DNA of 64,000 nt. Origin: Bradyrhizobium sp. LLZ17. GTDB taxonomy: Bacteria > Pseudomonadota > Alphaproteobacteria > Rhizobiales > Xanthobacteraceae. Below are positions 17,751 through 27,617 of this stretch, one piece after another. Under the pieces are notes generated by a model. The model saw only the letters and a program-made list of their open reading frames with translations. It searched no databases and was not told the DNA's origin. The stretch is from the NCBI RefSeq assembly GCF_041200145.1, contig NZ_CP165734.1:3038001-3102000 (forward strand), given 5' to 3'. The position numbers and the translations under genes are program-made. Each line of letters begins with the position of its first letter. Positions within the stretch are counted from its first letter, which is position 1.

Positions 17751-18749
17751 ATGGCGGAAAGTGTCGAGAAACTCGAGGACGGGATCGTTCGCTCGGCCGA
17801 GCAGGTGTCGAGCCAGATTCGTGCGGCCAAGGACGCGATCGCATCCGTCATCTTCGGTCAGGATCGCGTGATCGAGAACACGCTGGTCACCATCCTCTCC
17901 GGCGGCCACGCGCTCTTGATCGGCGTGCCCGGCCTGGCCAAGACCAAGCTGGTCGAGACGCTCGGCGTCACGCTCGGTCTCGATGCCAAGCGCATCCAGT
18001 TCACGCCCGATCTGATGCCGTCGGACATTCTCGGCGCCGAAGTGCTCGACGAGAGCACCGCCGGCAAGCGCTCGTTCCGCTTCATCGCCGGTCCGGTGTT
18101 CGCACAGCTGCTGATGGCCGACGAGATCAACCGCGCCAGCCCGCGCACGCAATCGGCGCTGCTGCAGGCGATGCAGGAGCAGCACATCACCGTTGCCGGC
18201 GCGCGCCACGATCTGCCCAAGCCGTTCCACGTGCTCGCGACTCAAAACCCGCTGGAGCAGGAGGGCACCTATCCGTTGCCCGAAGCGCAGCTCGATCGCT
18301 TCCTGATGGAGATCGACGTCGATTATCCCGATCGCGATGCCGAGCGCCGCATCCTGTTCGAAACCACCGGCGCCGACGAGACTCTGGCGAGGGGATCGAT
18401 GAGCGCGGACGCGCTGATCACGGCGCAGCGGCTGGTTCGCCGCCTGCCGGTCGGCGATTCCGTGGTCGAAGCCATCCTGTCGCTGGTGCGCGCCGCTCGT
18501 CCCGGGCCGGACAGCGGCGAGACCGGCAAGTTCATCGCCTGGGGACCTGGCCCGCGCGCCAGCCAATCCTTGATGCTCGCGGTGCGCGCACGCGCGCTGA
18601 TCGACGGGCGTCTCGCGCCCTCGATCGACGACGTGCTCGACCTCGCCGAGCCCGTGCTGAAGCACCGCATGGCGCTGACATTCCAGGCGCGCGCCGAGGG
18701 ACGCACCATTCCGGAGGTGATCCGGCAGTTGAAGACACGGATCGGTTGA
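17751..18749 (+). CDS. MoxR-family AAA+ ATPase
   Basis: A 332-residue AAA+ chaperone. Walker A is GVPGLAKTK (about residue 65), Walker B LLMADEINRASP, and the sensor/pore region LATQNPLEQEGTYPLPEAQ, all typical of MoxR. These ATPases work with VWA-domain proteins to mature or assemble envelope complexes. AAGGAG lies 8 bp before the ATG. It leads a four-gene operon in which each gene overlaps or nearly touches the next. Confidence 0.92.
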   Translation: MAESVEKLEDGIVRSAEQVSSQIRAAKDAIASVIFGQDRVIENTLVTILSGGHALLIGVPGLAKTKLVETLGVTLGLDAKRIQFTPDLMPSDILGAEVLDESTAGKRSFRFIAGPVFAQLLMADEINRASPRTQSALLQAMQEQHITVAGARHDLPKPFHVLATQNPLEQEGTYPLPEAQLDRFLMEIDVDYPDRDAERRILFETTGADETLARGSMSADALITAQRLVRRLPVGDSVVEAILSLVRAARPGPDSGETGKFIAWGPGPRASQSLMLAVRARALIDGRLAPSIDDVLDLAEPVLKHRMALTFQARAEGRTIPEVIRQLKTRIG

Positions 18750-19693
18750 TGGCAGCGGAGAACGGGCACACGGCGAAGGAGATCATTGCGATCCGACGTG
18801 CCGATGGCGAAAGCCGCACGCTCGCCGCTTCGCTGCCGCGCCTGGTTCTGGAAGCCCGCCGTATCGCCGCCAATGTCATCCACGGCCTGCATGGCCGCCG
18901 CCGCGCCGGCGCGGGCGAGAGCTTCTGGCAGTACCGCCGCTTCGTCTCGGGCGAGCCGTCGCAGAATGTCGACTGGCGCCGCTCGGCGCGCGACGACCAT
19001 CTCTATGTCCGCGAGCACGAATGGGAAGCCTCGCACACGGTCTGGATCTGGCCCGACCGCTCGCCTTCGATGGCGTTCGCCTCGAAACAGGCGCGCGAGT
19101 CCAAGCTCGAGCGTACGCTGATCGTCGGCTTTGCACTAGCCGAGCTGCTGGTCGCGGGCGGCGAGCGCGTCGGCGTCCCCGGCCTGATGGCGCCGACCGC
19201 AAGCCGCAGTGTCATCGACAAGATGGCGCAGGCGATGCTGCATGACGATTCCGAGCGGCCGAGCCTGCCGCCGTCCTTCGTGCCTTCGGTGCTGGCCGAG
19301 ACGATCGTGCTGTCGGATTTCTGGTCGCCGATCGACGAGATCAGGGCGACGCTTGCAGGGCTCTCCGGCTCCGGCGCGCATGGCACGCTGGTGCAGATCG
19401 TCGATCCCGCCGAAGAGTCGTTTCCTTATTCCGGCCGCGTCGAGTTCGTGGAGCCGGAAGGCTTCGGCGTGATCACCGCCGGTCGCGCCGAGAGCTGGGC
19501 GCAGGATTACACCGCGCGGCTCGCGCTGCACCGCGACCAGATCCGCGCCGAGACCAACAAGCTCGACTGGCTGTTCGCGACACATTCGACCGACCGTTCC
19601 GCCGCCGAACTGCTGCTGTTCCTCCATGCCGGCATGCAGGTGAGCAAGTCGGGCGCCCGCACCACCACCATCAAGGCGGGACCAGCCGCATGA
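18746..19693 (+). CDS. DUF58 domain-containing protein
   Basis: A 315-residue cytoplasmic protein. The DUF58 core is visible as FWQYRRFVSGEPSQNVDWRR and LYVREHEWEASHTVWIW, after which a VWA-like fold begins. DUF58 proteins almost always accompany MoxR ATPases. Its GTG/ATG region overlaps the moxR stop by 4 bp and its own stop overlaps the next ATG, indicating translational coupling. Confidence 0.88.
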   Translation: MMAAENGHTAKEIIAIRRADGESRTLAASLPRLVLEARRIAANVIHGLHGRRRAGAGESFWQYRRFVSGEPSQNVDWRRSARDDHLYVREHEWEASHTVWIWPDRSPSMAFASKQARESKLERTLIVGFALAELLVAGGERVGVPGLMAPTASRSVIDKMAQAMLHDDSERPSLPPSFVPSVLAETIVLSDFWSPIDEIRATLAGLSGSGAHGTLVQIVDPAEESFPYSGRVEFVEPEGFGVITAGRAESWAQDYTARLALHRDQIRAETNKLDWLFATHSTDRSAAELLLFLHAGMQVSKSGARTTTIKAGPAA

Positions 19694-22501
19694 TGGGATT
19701 GCCGCTCGCTTTCACCGAACCGCTGCTGCTGATCGGCCTCGTCAGCCTTCCCGTGCTGTGGTGGCTGCTCCGCGTGATGCCGCCGCGGCCGCGCCGCATC
19801 GAGTTTCCGCCGACGCGGCTATTGTTCGACATCGCGCCGAGGGAAGAGACGCCCTCGCGGACGCCGTGGTGGCTGACCGCGTTGCGGCTTTGGCTGCGGC
19901 GCTGGTGATCTTCGCCGCCGCCGGCCCGATCTGGAATCCACGGACCGGGCTTGCGGGCAGCAAGGCGCCGCTGATGATCATGTTCGACGACGGCTGGAGC
20001 GCGGCATCGAACTGGGACGTCAGGATCAGGGCCGCCGACGAATTGATCGCCAATGCCGACAACGACCGCCGCGCCATTGCGCTGGTGCCGCTGTCGGAGC
20101 CGAACCGCGACATCACCCTGATGCCGGCGGGTGCGGCGCGCGTCGCGCTGCGGCAGCTCTCGCCAAAACCCTATTCGATCGAACGCGTCGAAACGCTGGC
20201 GGCGATCGATCGCTTCCTGAAAGCGACCGGCGATTGCGAGATCGCCTGGCTGTCCGACGGCGTCGACACCGGCCGCGGCGAGGAATTTCTGCAAGGCCTC
20301 GGCAAGACCATCGGAGAGCGCAGCTTGACGGTGTTCGAAGGCGGCACCTCGTCCCCGCTGGCGCTGGCCGCCGCCGAAAACGCGGCTGCGAAAATGACGG
20401 TGAAGGTGCTGCGCACCGACAGCGGCATCGCCGCCGGTACGGTGCGGGCACTGGACCAGAAGGCCTCGCCGATCGGCGAAGCCCGTTACACTTTCGGCCC
20501 GCAGGACAAGGAAACCGAAGCCGCGTTCGACCTGCCGGTCGAGCTGCGCAACGACATCGCCCGGCTCGAGATCTCCGGCGAGCGCTCGGCCGGCGCGGTG
20601 CAACTGCTCGACAAGCGCTGGCGGCGTCGCGCGATCGGCATCGTGTCGGGTGCGAGCAGCGAGACCGCACAGCCGCTGCTGGCGCCGAGCTTCTATCTCA
20701 CCCGCGCGCTGGCGCCGTTCGCCGATGTGCGGCTGGCCGACAAGGGCGCGCCGCAGCAGGGCATCACGCAATTCCTCGACCAGAAGCTGCCGATGATCAT
20801 CTTGGCCGATGTCGGCACCGTCGCGCCCGAGTTGCGCGAACGCCTCAACGCCTGGATCGATCAGGGCGGCGTGCTGGTGCGCTTCGCGGGCCCAAGGCTG
20901 GCGCAGGCCGAGGACGATCTCGTCCCGGTCAAGCTGCGCAAGGGCGGCCGCACGCTCGGCGGCAGCCTGACCTGGGAGAAGCCGCAGCATCTCGCCGCTT
21001 TCGCGGCCGACGGTCCCTTTGCCGGCGTCGTCGTGCCCAAGGACGTTACCGTGAGCCGGCAGGTTCTGGCCGAGCCCGATGCGGTGCTCGCCACCAAGAG
21101 CTGGGCCTCGCTTGAAGACGGCACGCCGCTCGTCACCGGCGAGCATCGCGGCAAGGGCATCGTCAGCCTGTTCCATGTCAGCGCGGACATGCGCTGGTCG
21201 GACCTGCCGATGTCGGGCAGCTTTGTCGAAATGCTGAGGCGGATCGTCGACATGTCCGGCTACACCTCGAAACCTGGCGCCGGTGTTGCCGCTGAGGCCA
21301 GCACCGAGACGCTGGCGCCGCTGCGCATGCTCGACGGTTTCGGCGCCTTCGGCCCGCCGCCGGCCGCCGCAAAGCCGCTGACTGCCGATTATCGCGACCG
21401 CGCCACACCAGATCATCCGCCCGGCTTCTACGGTCCGGCAGAAGGACCGCTCGCCGTGAACACGCTCGCTAGCGCTGACCGCATCGCCGCCCTGAACACC
21501 GCGAGCCTGCGCGCCCGGCACGCCACCTACACCAATGCCGAGCCGCGAGACTTGCGCGGCTGGCTGCTGTCGACCTCGCTCGCACTGTTTTTGGTCGACG
21601 CCATCATCGTCGCGCTGCTCGGCGGCGGCCTCGCCGCGCTGCTGCGCCGCCGTGCCGCGCCCGCGATGATCGTGCTCGGCCTGGTGCTTGCGGGCCTGCT
21701 GTCGTTCGCGCCGACGCCGTCGCGCGCCGACAGTGCCGCGGACGAGTTCGCGATGAAATCGACGTCGCAGACCCGCCTCGCCTATGTCGTCACCGGCAAT
21801 GCCGATGTCGATTCCATCGTCAAGGCCGGTCTGTCCGGGCTGACGCTGTTCCTGGCGCAGCGCACCGCGCTCGAGGCCGGCGATCCCGTCGGCATCGATC
21901 CCGCGCGTGACGAGCTCGCGTTTTTCCCGCTGATCTACTGGCCGATCGTGCCGGGCGCGCCGAAGCCGCCGCAGGACGCCATCAACAGGATCGATGCCTA
22001 TATGAAGCAGGGCGGCACCGTGATCTTCGACACCCGCGACGCGGTCGAGGCGCCGCCCGGCGAGAACGGTGCGTCGCAGACGCCGGGCATGCAGAGCTTG
22101 CGCGAGATCCTGTCCTCGCTCGACGTGCCCGAGCTCGAGCCGGTGCCGCGCGAGCACGTGCTGACCAAGACCTTTATCTCTTGCGCGACTTCCCAGGCCG
22201 CTTCAACACCGGCCAGACCTGGGTCGAAGCGCTGCCGCGCGAGGACGACGACGAGAGCGCGCAGAAGCCCGCGCGCGGCGGTGACGGCGTCTCGCCGATC
22301 ATCATCACCTCCAACGACCTTGCCGGCGCTTGGGCGCTCCGTCCCGACGGCCAGCCGATGCTGCCGCTGACGCCGGGCGAGCCGCGCCAGCGCGAATTCG
22401 CCTACCGCGCCGGCGTCAACATCGTGATGTACACGCTGACCGGCAACTACAAGGCCGACCAGGTGCACGCGCCGGCGCTGATCGAACGGCTGGGGCAATA
22501 G
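19690..22501 (+). CDS. BatA-like N-terminal / DUF4159 membrane protein (two apparent frameshifts)
   Basis: The corrected product is about 937 residues. The N-terminus (FTEPLLLIGLVSLPVLWWLL) is the BatA-type membrane segment. A second span follows, then a large periplasmic GATase/VWA-like region, another membrane segment near 21600, and a C-terminal DUF4159 domain (RLAYVVTGNADVDSI ... LIYWPIVPG). Frame breaks occur at about 19888-19892 and at 22173-22175, where TTT should be TTTT to give KTFYLLRDFPGRF. The three pieces together match a single family protein. It is coupled by ATGA to the DUF58 gene. Role unknown; probably an envelope partner of MoxR. Confidence 0.85.
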
Positions 22502-22508
22502 GATCGAC

Positions 22509-24572
22509 ATGAATTACGGCATCGCGTTCACGCCGCTGGTTCCCGCGATCGTCCTCTGGATCGCGTTGGCGGCGATCGTCCTCATCGCGGGCGTGCTGCT
22601 GCTGGCACGTGCCCGCGGCACGGCCGTACGTGTCGCCGCGCTGGCGCTGTTCCTGCTGGCGCTCGCCAATCCCTCCTTCACACGTGAAGACCGCGATCCC
22701 CTCACGTCGATCGCCGCCGTCGTCGTCGACAAGAGCCCGAGCCAGAATTTCGGCAAGCGCAACCAGGAGGCCGCGCAGGCGCAGGAAGCGCTGGTGGACA
22801 GCCTGAAGAAGATCAAGGGCCTCGAGGTGCGCGTGGTCGACGCCGGACAGGCCGACGGCGAGACCGACGGCACCCGGCTGTTCGGCGCGCTGGCCTCGGC
22901 GCTGTCCGACGTGCCGGTCGACCGCGTCGCCGGCGCGTTCCTGATCACCGACGGACGCGTCCATGACATCCCGGCCAACGCGGCCGCGCTCGGCTTCCAG
23001 GCGCCGGTGCATGCGCTGATCACCGGACAAAAGGACGAGCGCGACCGCCGCATCGCGATCACGGCGGCGCCGCGCTTCGGCATCGTCGGCCAGACCCAGA
23101 CCATCAGCTACCGGCTCGACGACCAGGGCGTCTCCGGCGAGCGCGCCAAGGTCACGGTCCGCCGCGACGGCGAGGTCATCAGCGAGCGCACGCTGTCGAG
23201 CGGCCAGAGCGCGAGCGTCGACGTCGAGATCAAGCATGCCGGCCCCAACATCGTCGAGATCGAGGCTTCGCCGCTGGAGCGGGAGCTGACCCCGGTGAAC
23301 AACCGTGCCGTCGTCGCCATCGACGGCGTGCGCGACAAGCTGCGCGTGCTGCTGGTCTCCGGCGAGCCGCATTCCGGCGAGCGCACCTGGCGCAACCTCT
23401 TGAAGTCCGACGCCAGCGTCGACCTCGTGCACTTCACGATTCTGCGTCCGCCGGAGAAGCAGGACGGCACGCCGATCAACGAATTGTCGCTGATCGCGTT
23501 TCCGACCCGCGAGCTGTTCCAGCAGAAGATCAACGAATTCCAGCTGATCATCTTCGACCGCTATGCCCGCCAGGGCGTGCTGCCGGTCGCCTATTTCGAC
23601 AACATCGCGCGCTACGTGCGCGGAGGCGGTGCGGTGCTGGTCTCGGCCGGCCCCGACTACGCCTCCAACACCAGCATCTGGCGCACGCCGCTGGATTCGG
23701 TGCTGCCGGCAGAACCGGTCGGCGTGACCGAGAAGCCGTTCTATGCGCATCTGTCCGACATCGGCAAACGCCATCCGGTGACGCGCAGGCTGGAAGGCTC
23801 GGCCTCCGAGCCGCCGCACTGGAGCCGCTTCTTCCGCACCGTCGACACCCGCAACTCCGTCAATCCGCCGGTGATGACCGGTGCGGACGGCAAGCCGCTG
23901 CTGTTCCTGACCCGCTTCGGCGAGGGCCGCGTCGCGCTGCTGCTGTCAGATCACATCTGGCTGTGGGCGCGCGGTTATGAGGGCGGCGGCCCGCATCTCG
24001 ATTTGCTGCGGCGGATGTCGCACTGGCTGATGAAGCAGCCGGATCTCGACGAGGAAGCGCTGCGCCTCCAGGTGCAAGGCAAGTATCTCGTGGTGGTGCG
24101 CCAGACCATGGCGGACAGCGTGCAGCCCGTCACCGTCACCTCACCCTCCGGGGTGACGCGTGAGCTGACCCTCAACGCCGGCGACCCCGGCGAGTGGCGC
24201 GCCAGCCTGCCGGCGGGCGAGCTCGGCCTCTGGCAGGCCACCGACGGCACGCTGAAGGCGCTGATCAATGTCGGCCCGACCAATCCGAAGGAGTTTTCGG
24301 AAGTCACCTCGACCACCGAGACCTTGAAGCCGCTGACGCAGGCGACCGGCGGCGATGCGGTGCGCGTGGTCGACGGCTCCAGCGTCGAGCTGCCGCGCAT
24401 CGTGCCGGTGCGCTCGGCCAGCGTCTTCCATGGCGACGGCTGGATGGGCGTGCGGATGCGCGACGCCAGCGTGGTGAAGGGCGTCGGCGTGCTGCCGATC
24501 TTCGCCGGCCTGATCGGGCTCCTGCTGCTACTTGGCGCGTTCGCCGCGACCTGGGTGCGCGAGGGGCGCTGA
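22509..24572 (+). CDS. VWA/GATase-like membrane protein of the MoxR operon
   Basis: A 687-residue protein. Two N-terminal spans (about residues 8-60) precede AAVVVDKSPSQNFG, whose DxSxS matches a VWA metal-ion site. The middle part has LRVLLVSGEPHSGERTWRN and YVRGGGAVLVSAGPDYAS, a class I glutamine-amidotransferase-like fold without an evident catalytic Cys. A C-terminal span (VLPIFAGLIGLLLLLGAFAA) ends it. It starts 7 bp after the DUF4159 gene. Likely the large envelope component on which the MoxR ATPase acts; function not established. Confidence 0.8.
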   Translation: MNYGIAFTPLVPAIVLWIALAAIVLIAGVLLLARARGTAVRVAALALFLLALANPSFTREDRDPLTSIAAVVVDKSPSQNFGKRNQEAAQAQEALVDSLKKIKGLEVRVVDAGQADGETDGTRLFGALASALSDVPVDRVAGAFLITDGRVHDIPANAAALGFQAPVHALITGQKDERDRRIAITAAPRFGIVGQTQTISYRLDDQGVSGERAKVTVRRDGEVISERTLSSGQSASVDVEIKHAGPNIVEIEASPLERELTPVNNRAVVAIDGVRDKLRVLLVSGEPHSGERTWRNLLKSDASVDLVHFTILRPPEKQDGTPINELSLIAFPTRELFQQKINEFQLIIFDRYARQGVLPVAYFDNIARYVRGGGAVLVSAGPDYASNTSIWRTPLDSVLPAEPVGVTEKPFYAHLSDIGKRHPVTRRLEGSASEPPHWSRFFRTVDTRNSVNPPVMTGADGKPLLFLTRFGEGRVALLLSDHIWLWARGYEGGGPHLDLLRRMSHWLMKQPDLDEEALRLQVQGKYLVVVRQTMADSVQPVTVTSPSGVTRELTLNAGDPGEWRASLPAGELGLWQATDGTLKALINVGPTNPKEFSEVTSTTETLKPLTQATGGDAVRVVDGSSVELPRIVPVRSASVFHGDGWMGVRMRDASVVKGVGVLPIFAGLIGLLLLLGAFAATWVREGR

Positions 24573-24582
24573 TCCCGTGATT

Positions 24583-24607
24583 CACCTCTCCCCAACGGGG
24601 AGAGGTG
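24583..24607. terminator. perfect hairpin after MoxR operon
   Basis: CACCTCTCCCC and GGGGAGAGGTG form an 11-bp perfect stem with an AAC loop, 10 bp after the last operon stop. No T run follows, so it may be an RNA 3'-end stabiliser or a copy of the common rhizobial CTCTCCCC palindrome rather than a classical terminator. Confidence 0.5.
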
Positions 24608-24710
24608 TTCGAGTTCGGGGCCGCCTGCTCATTCAACCAAAACTCGTCCCACTTGAGTTGCCCCAACGACACACCGACCCGATTGCTTGTGCGGGCGGCT
24701 CCGCGCGCGG

Positions 24711-24750
24711 TTGACACCCATAGACCAATCGCGCGATGTTACATTGTAAC
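24711..24750 (+). promoter_or_regulatory. promoter with overlapping GTTACA-T-TGTAAC operator
   Basis: TTGACA at 24711-24716 and GATGTT at 24735-24740 (18-nt spacer) form a plausible promoter. GTTACA-T-TGTAAC (24738-24750) is a perfect 6-1-6 palindrome covering the -10 box, 52 bp before the DUF2946 start. The shape resembles Zur/Fur-type boxes of alphaproteobacteria, which would fit a metal-linked TonB receptor downstream. The regulator identity is inference. Confidence 0.5.
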
Positions 24751-24802
24751 GTTGCGGCGACACCAAGGGTTGGTGCGTCGCGATGCGGGGTGGCGTCTTT
24801 AG

Positions 24803-25201
24803 ATGAAGTGGTTCCGGTCGAACATCAGGCACGGCGCCCGGCTCGCGTTGTTCGCGCTGCTGGTGCAGTTCGCGCTGACCTTCGGCCACAGCCACTGGTT
24901 CGCGCAAGCCGCTCCCCTTGCCCAGTCCCAACTGACGGGCAGCGCCAAGACAATCGCTGGGGCCGACCACGCCGCGGTCGAGAAGCCATCACCCGCAGCC
25001 CCCGATCGCGAACATCCGGGCGACGACAATTGCGCGATCTGCGCCTTGGTCGCGATGGCCGGCACGGTTATGTTCGCGACACCGCCATTGCTGCAACTGC
25101 CGCAGGCAGTCGAACTGCTCTACCGCACCACCGATGCCGAGTTCGTCCACCTGAACTCGGTCCGCACGGCGTACCAGCCGCGCGCTCCTCCCGCCTCCTG
25201 A
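24803..25201 (+). CDS. DUF2946 family secreted/membrane protein
   Basis: A 132-residue protein with an N-terminal hydrophobic segment (LALFALLVQFALTFGHSH), then a His-containing stretch, DNCAICALVAMAG with a CxxC pair, and a short hydrophobic segment. The HSH and CAIC features are typical of DUF2946, often encoded beside TonB-dependent metal receptors. It lies 142 bp before such a receptor. A metal-related accessory role is likely but unproven. Confidence 0.75.
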   Translation: MKWFRSNIRHGARLALFALLVQFALTFGHSHWFAQAAPLAQSQLTGSAKTIAGADHAAVEKPSPAAPDREHPGDDNCAICALVAMAGTVMFATPPLLQLPQAVELLYRTTDAEFVHLNSVRTAYQPRAPPAS

Positions 25202-25227
25202 TTCCCAACGATTGAGCTGCCTATCGG

Positions 25228-25285
25228 GATCGGCGTTGCGCCGATCTCGCAAGGCCATCGAAATTGAGCCGTCGTGTAACGACGG
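25228..25285 (+). other. two strong hairpins between DUF2946 and TonB receptor genes
   Basis: GATCGGCG-TTG-CGCCGATC (25228-25246) is an 8-bp perfect stem, and CCGTCG-TGTAA-CGACGG (25269-25285) a 6-bp perfect stem. They may stabilise the upstream mRNA segment or tune read-through into the receptor. No T tract, so not simple terminators; no known riboswitch core recognised. Confidence 0.5.
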
Positions 25286-25343
25286 TGCGTGCCACCTGCA
25301 AACCTCTGAATGAGCGCGGCGGTGCGGAAGCGGACTCAGGACA

Positions 25344-27617
25344 ATGCTGTCTTCAAAACCGATATTGGCGGGCACGAGCCTCGCCGCACTGACGCTGCTT
25401 CATCTCGGCGGCAGCGCCATGGCGCAAACCGCAACGACGCCCCCCGCCACGACGTTGCCCACCGTCGAAGTCGATGCGCCCAAGCGGACGCAGGCGCCGC
25501 GCCGCCCCAAGGTTCGCGTCGCAGTCGAGAAGCGACGGGCAACGCCGCAGGCGCCGCCGCGCACCGAGGCGCCGGCCACCGTCGCTGGCGAGAGCGAACG
25601 GTTCGACACGGCGCGTCAATCCGTGCTCCCGCCCGCAGGTGCCGCGACCCACACGCTCACGCACCAGGCGATCGAGGCGCTGCCGCAGGGGAGCAACGCC
25701 TCGCTGGACAAGGTGCTGCTGCAATTCCCCGGCGTCACCCAGGACTCGGCCGCGAGCGGCGACCTCCATATCCGCAACGAGCACGCCAATCTGCAATATC
25801 GCATCAATGGCGTCATGCTTCCGGACGGCGTCGGCGCGTTCGGGCAGATTCTCGACACCGGCATCGTCGGCAGCCTCAGCCTTCTCACCGGCGCGCTGCC
25901 TGCGCAATATGGCTTGCGAACCGCGGGCGTGCTGGACATCCAGACCAAGGCCGACGCCTTCAACAATACGGGCGTCGTCGGCGTCTATGGCGGCAGCCAC
26001 GGCACCATCTCGACCAACGTCGAATATGGCGGAACGGTCGGCCAGACCCAGTACTTCCTGTCGGGCCGCTTTCTCCAGAACAATCTCGGCATCGAGAATC
26101 CGGCGCCGTCCGTCAATGCGATTCACGACCGCACCAACCAGGAGAAGGGATTTCTCTATCTCTCGACGGTGCTCGATCCCACCAGCCGCCTCACCTTCAT
26201 GAGCGGCGTATCGAACGCGACGTTCCAGATTCCGAACAATCCCGGACAGACGCCGAATTTCACCGCCTTCGGCGTGTCGGATTTCGACTCGTCCCGCCTC
26301 AACGAGCACCAGAACGAGTTCAACCAGTTCAACGTCGTCGCCTACCAGACATCGAGCGGCGAGTTCGACACGCAGACCGCGTACTTCAACCGCTACAGCC
26401 AGCTGCACTTCTATCCCGACCCGATCGGCGATCTCGTGTTCAACGGCGTGTCCTCGGACGTCTATCGCCAGAGCGTGATCAACGGCATCCAGCAGGACAC
26501 TGCCTGGCGGGTCGGCTATGCGCACACGCTGCGCTTTGGCTTCTCCGTCAGCGCGGAGCGAACGCTGGTCAACAACGCAACGACGGTGCTGCCGCTGGTC
26601 GATCCCGCGGACCCCACGGCGGGCACCATCGACGCGCCCTTCTCGGTGTTCGATTCCAACGCAAAGACCGGTTGGCTGGTCGGAACCTACGTCCAGGACG
26701 AATGGAAGATCACCAACAATTTGACGCTCAACGCCGGCCTGCGGTTCGACCAAATGTATCAATATGTCGATGCCAACCAGCTCAGCCCTCGGGTCAGCCT
26801 GACCTGGAAACCGTTCGACGGCACGACGTTCCACGCAGGCTATGCGCGCAACTTCACCCCACCCTCGCAAGTGATCGCCTCGCCGGTCAATCTCGCGCTG
26901 GTGACCCCGCCCGGCGCGCCCGCCAACACCCAGACGCCGGAAGTCGGGCTGAACAGCCCGGTGCTGCCGGAACGGTCGCATGTGTTCGACGTCGGCGTGG
27001 TGCAGAAGATCTATCCGATCCCCGGCCTCGAGGTCGGCGCCGACGCTTACTACAAGAAGGCGCGTGACCTGCTCGACGACGGCCAGTTCGGCGCGGCCTA
27101 TGTGCTGAGCGGCTTCAACTACGATCGCGGCGAGAACGTCGGCGTCGAGTTGAAGTCGACCTACAAAAACGGCGATTTCAGTGCTTATGCCAATCTCGCC
27201 TGGGCCAAGCAGATCGCGACCAATGTGGCGTCGAACCAATATTTGTTCGGCCAGGACGAGCTCGGCTACATCTCGACCCACTACATCTACACCGATCACG
27301 CGCAGATGCTGAGCGCGTCGGCCGGCGCCTCTTATCTGTGGCAGGGAACGCGCTACAGCGTGTCGATGATCTACGGCAGCGGCCTGCGCTCGGGCTTTGC
27401 CAATACCGATCACCTGCCCGGCTACACGCAGGTCAATTTCGGCCTGTCGCACGACTTCAACATCGTCGCGCCGAACAAGCCGACCACATTGCGGTTCGAC
27501 GTGGTCAACGCCTTCGACACCATCTACCAGATCCGCGACGGCTCCGGCATCGGCGTGTTCGCCCCACAATACGGACCGCGGCGCGGCTTCTATGTCGGCC
27601 TCTCGCAGCGGTTCTAG
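25344..27617 (+). CDS. TonB-dependent outer-membrane receptor
   Basis: A 757-residue receptor. The signal peptide runs to SAMAQT (about residue 28). An unusual Pro/Arg/Lys-rich linker follows (KRTQAPRRPKVRVAVEKRR). The plug domain includes LDKVLLQFPGVTQDSAASGD and LTGALPAQYGLRTAGVLDIQ, and the barrel ends in a terminal Phe (GLSQRF), the usual assembly signal. The substrate is not obvious; DUF2946 and the metal-type operator suggest a metal or metal complex. It would be energised by TonB-ExbB-ExbD encoded elsewhere. Confidence 0.9.
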   Translation: MLSSKPILAGTSLAALTLLHLGGSAMAQTATTPPATTLPTVEVDAPKRTQAPRRPKVRVAVEKRRATPQAPPRTEAPATVAGESERFDTARQSVLPPAGAATHTLTHQAIEALPQGSNASLDKVLLQFPGVTQDSAASGDLHIRNEHANLQYRINGVMLPDGVGAFGQILDTGIVGSLSLLTGALPAQYGLRTAGVLDIQTKADAFNNTGVVGVYGGSHGTISTNVEYGGTVGQTQYFLSGRFLQNNLGIENPAPSVNAIHDRTNQEKGFLYLSTVLDPTSRLTFMSGVSNATFQIPNNPGQTPNFTAFGVSDFDSSRLNEHQNEFNQFNVVAYQTSSGEFDTQTAYFNRYSQLHFYPDPIGDLVFNGVSSDVYRQSVINGIQQDTAWRVGYAHTLRFGFSVSAERTLVNNATTVLPLVDPADPTAGTIDAPFSVFDSNAKTGWLVGTYVQDEWKITNNLTLNAGLRFDQMYQYVDANQLSPRVSLTWKPFDGTTFHAGYARNFTPPSQVIASPVNLALVTPPGAPANTQTPEVGLNSPVLPERSHVFDVGVVQKIYPIPGLEVGADAYYKKARDLLDDGQFGAAYVLSGFNYDRGENVGVELKSTYKNGDFSAYANLAWAKQIATNVASNQYLFGQDELGYISTHYIYTDHAQMLSASAGASYLWQGTRYSVSMIYGSGLRSGFANTDHLPGYTQVNFGLSHDFNIVAPNKPTTLRFDVVNAFDTIYQIRDGSGIGVFAPQYGPRRGFYVGLSQRF

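Noticed and set aside
25343..25344. Cobalamin or TPP riboswitch before the TonB receptor
   Set aside because: The gap has two simple hairpins but none of the conserved core sequences of those riboswitches.
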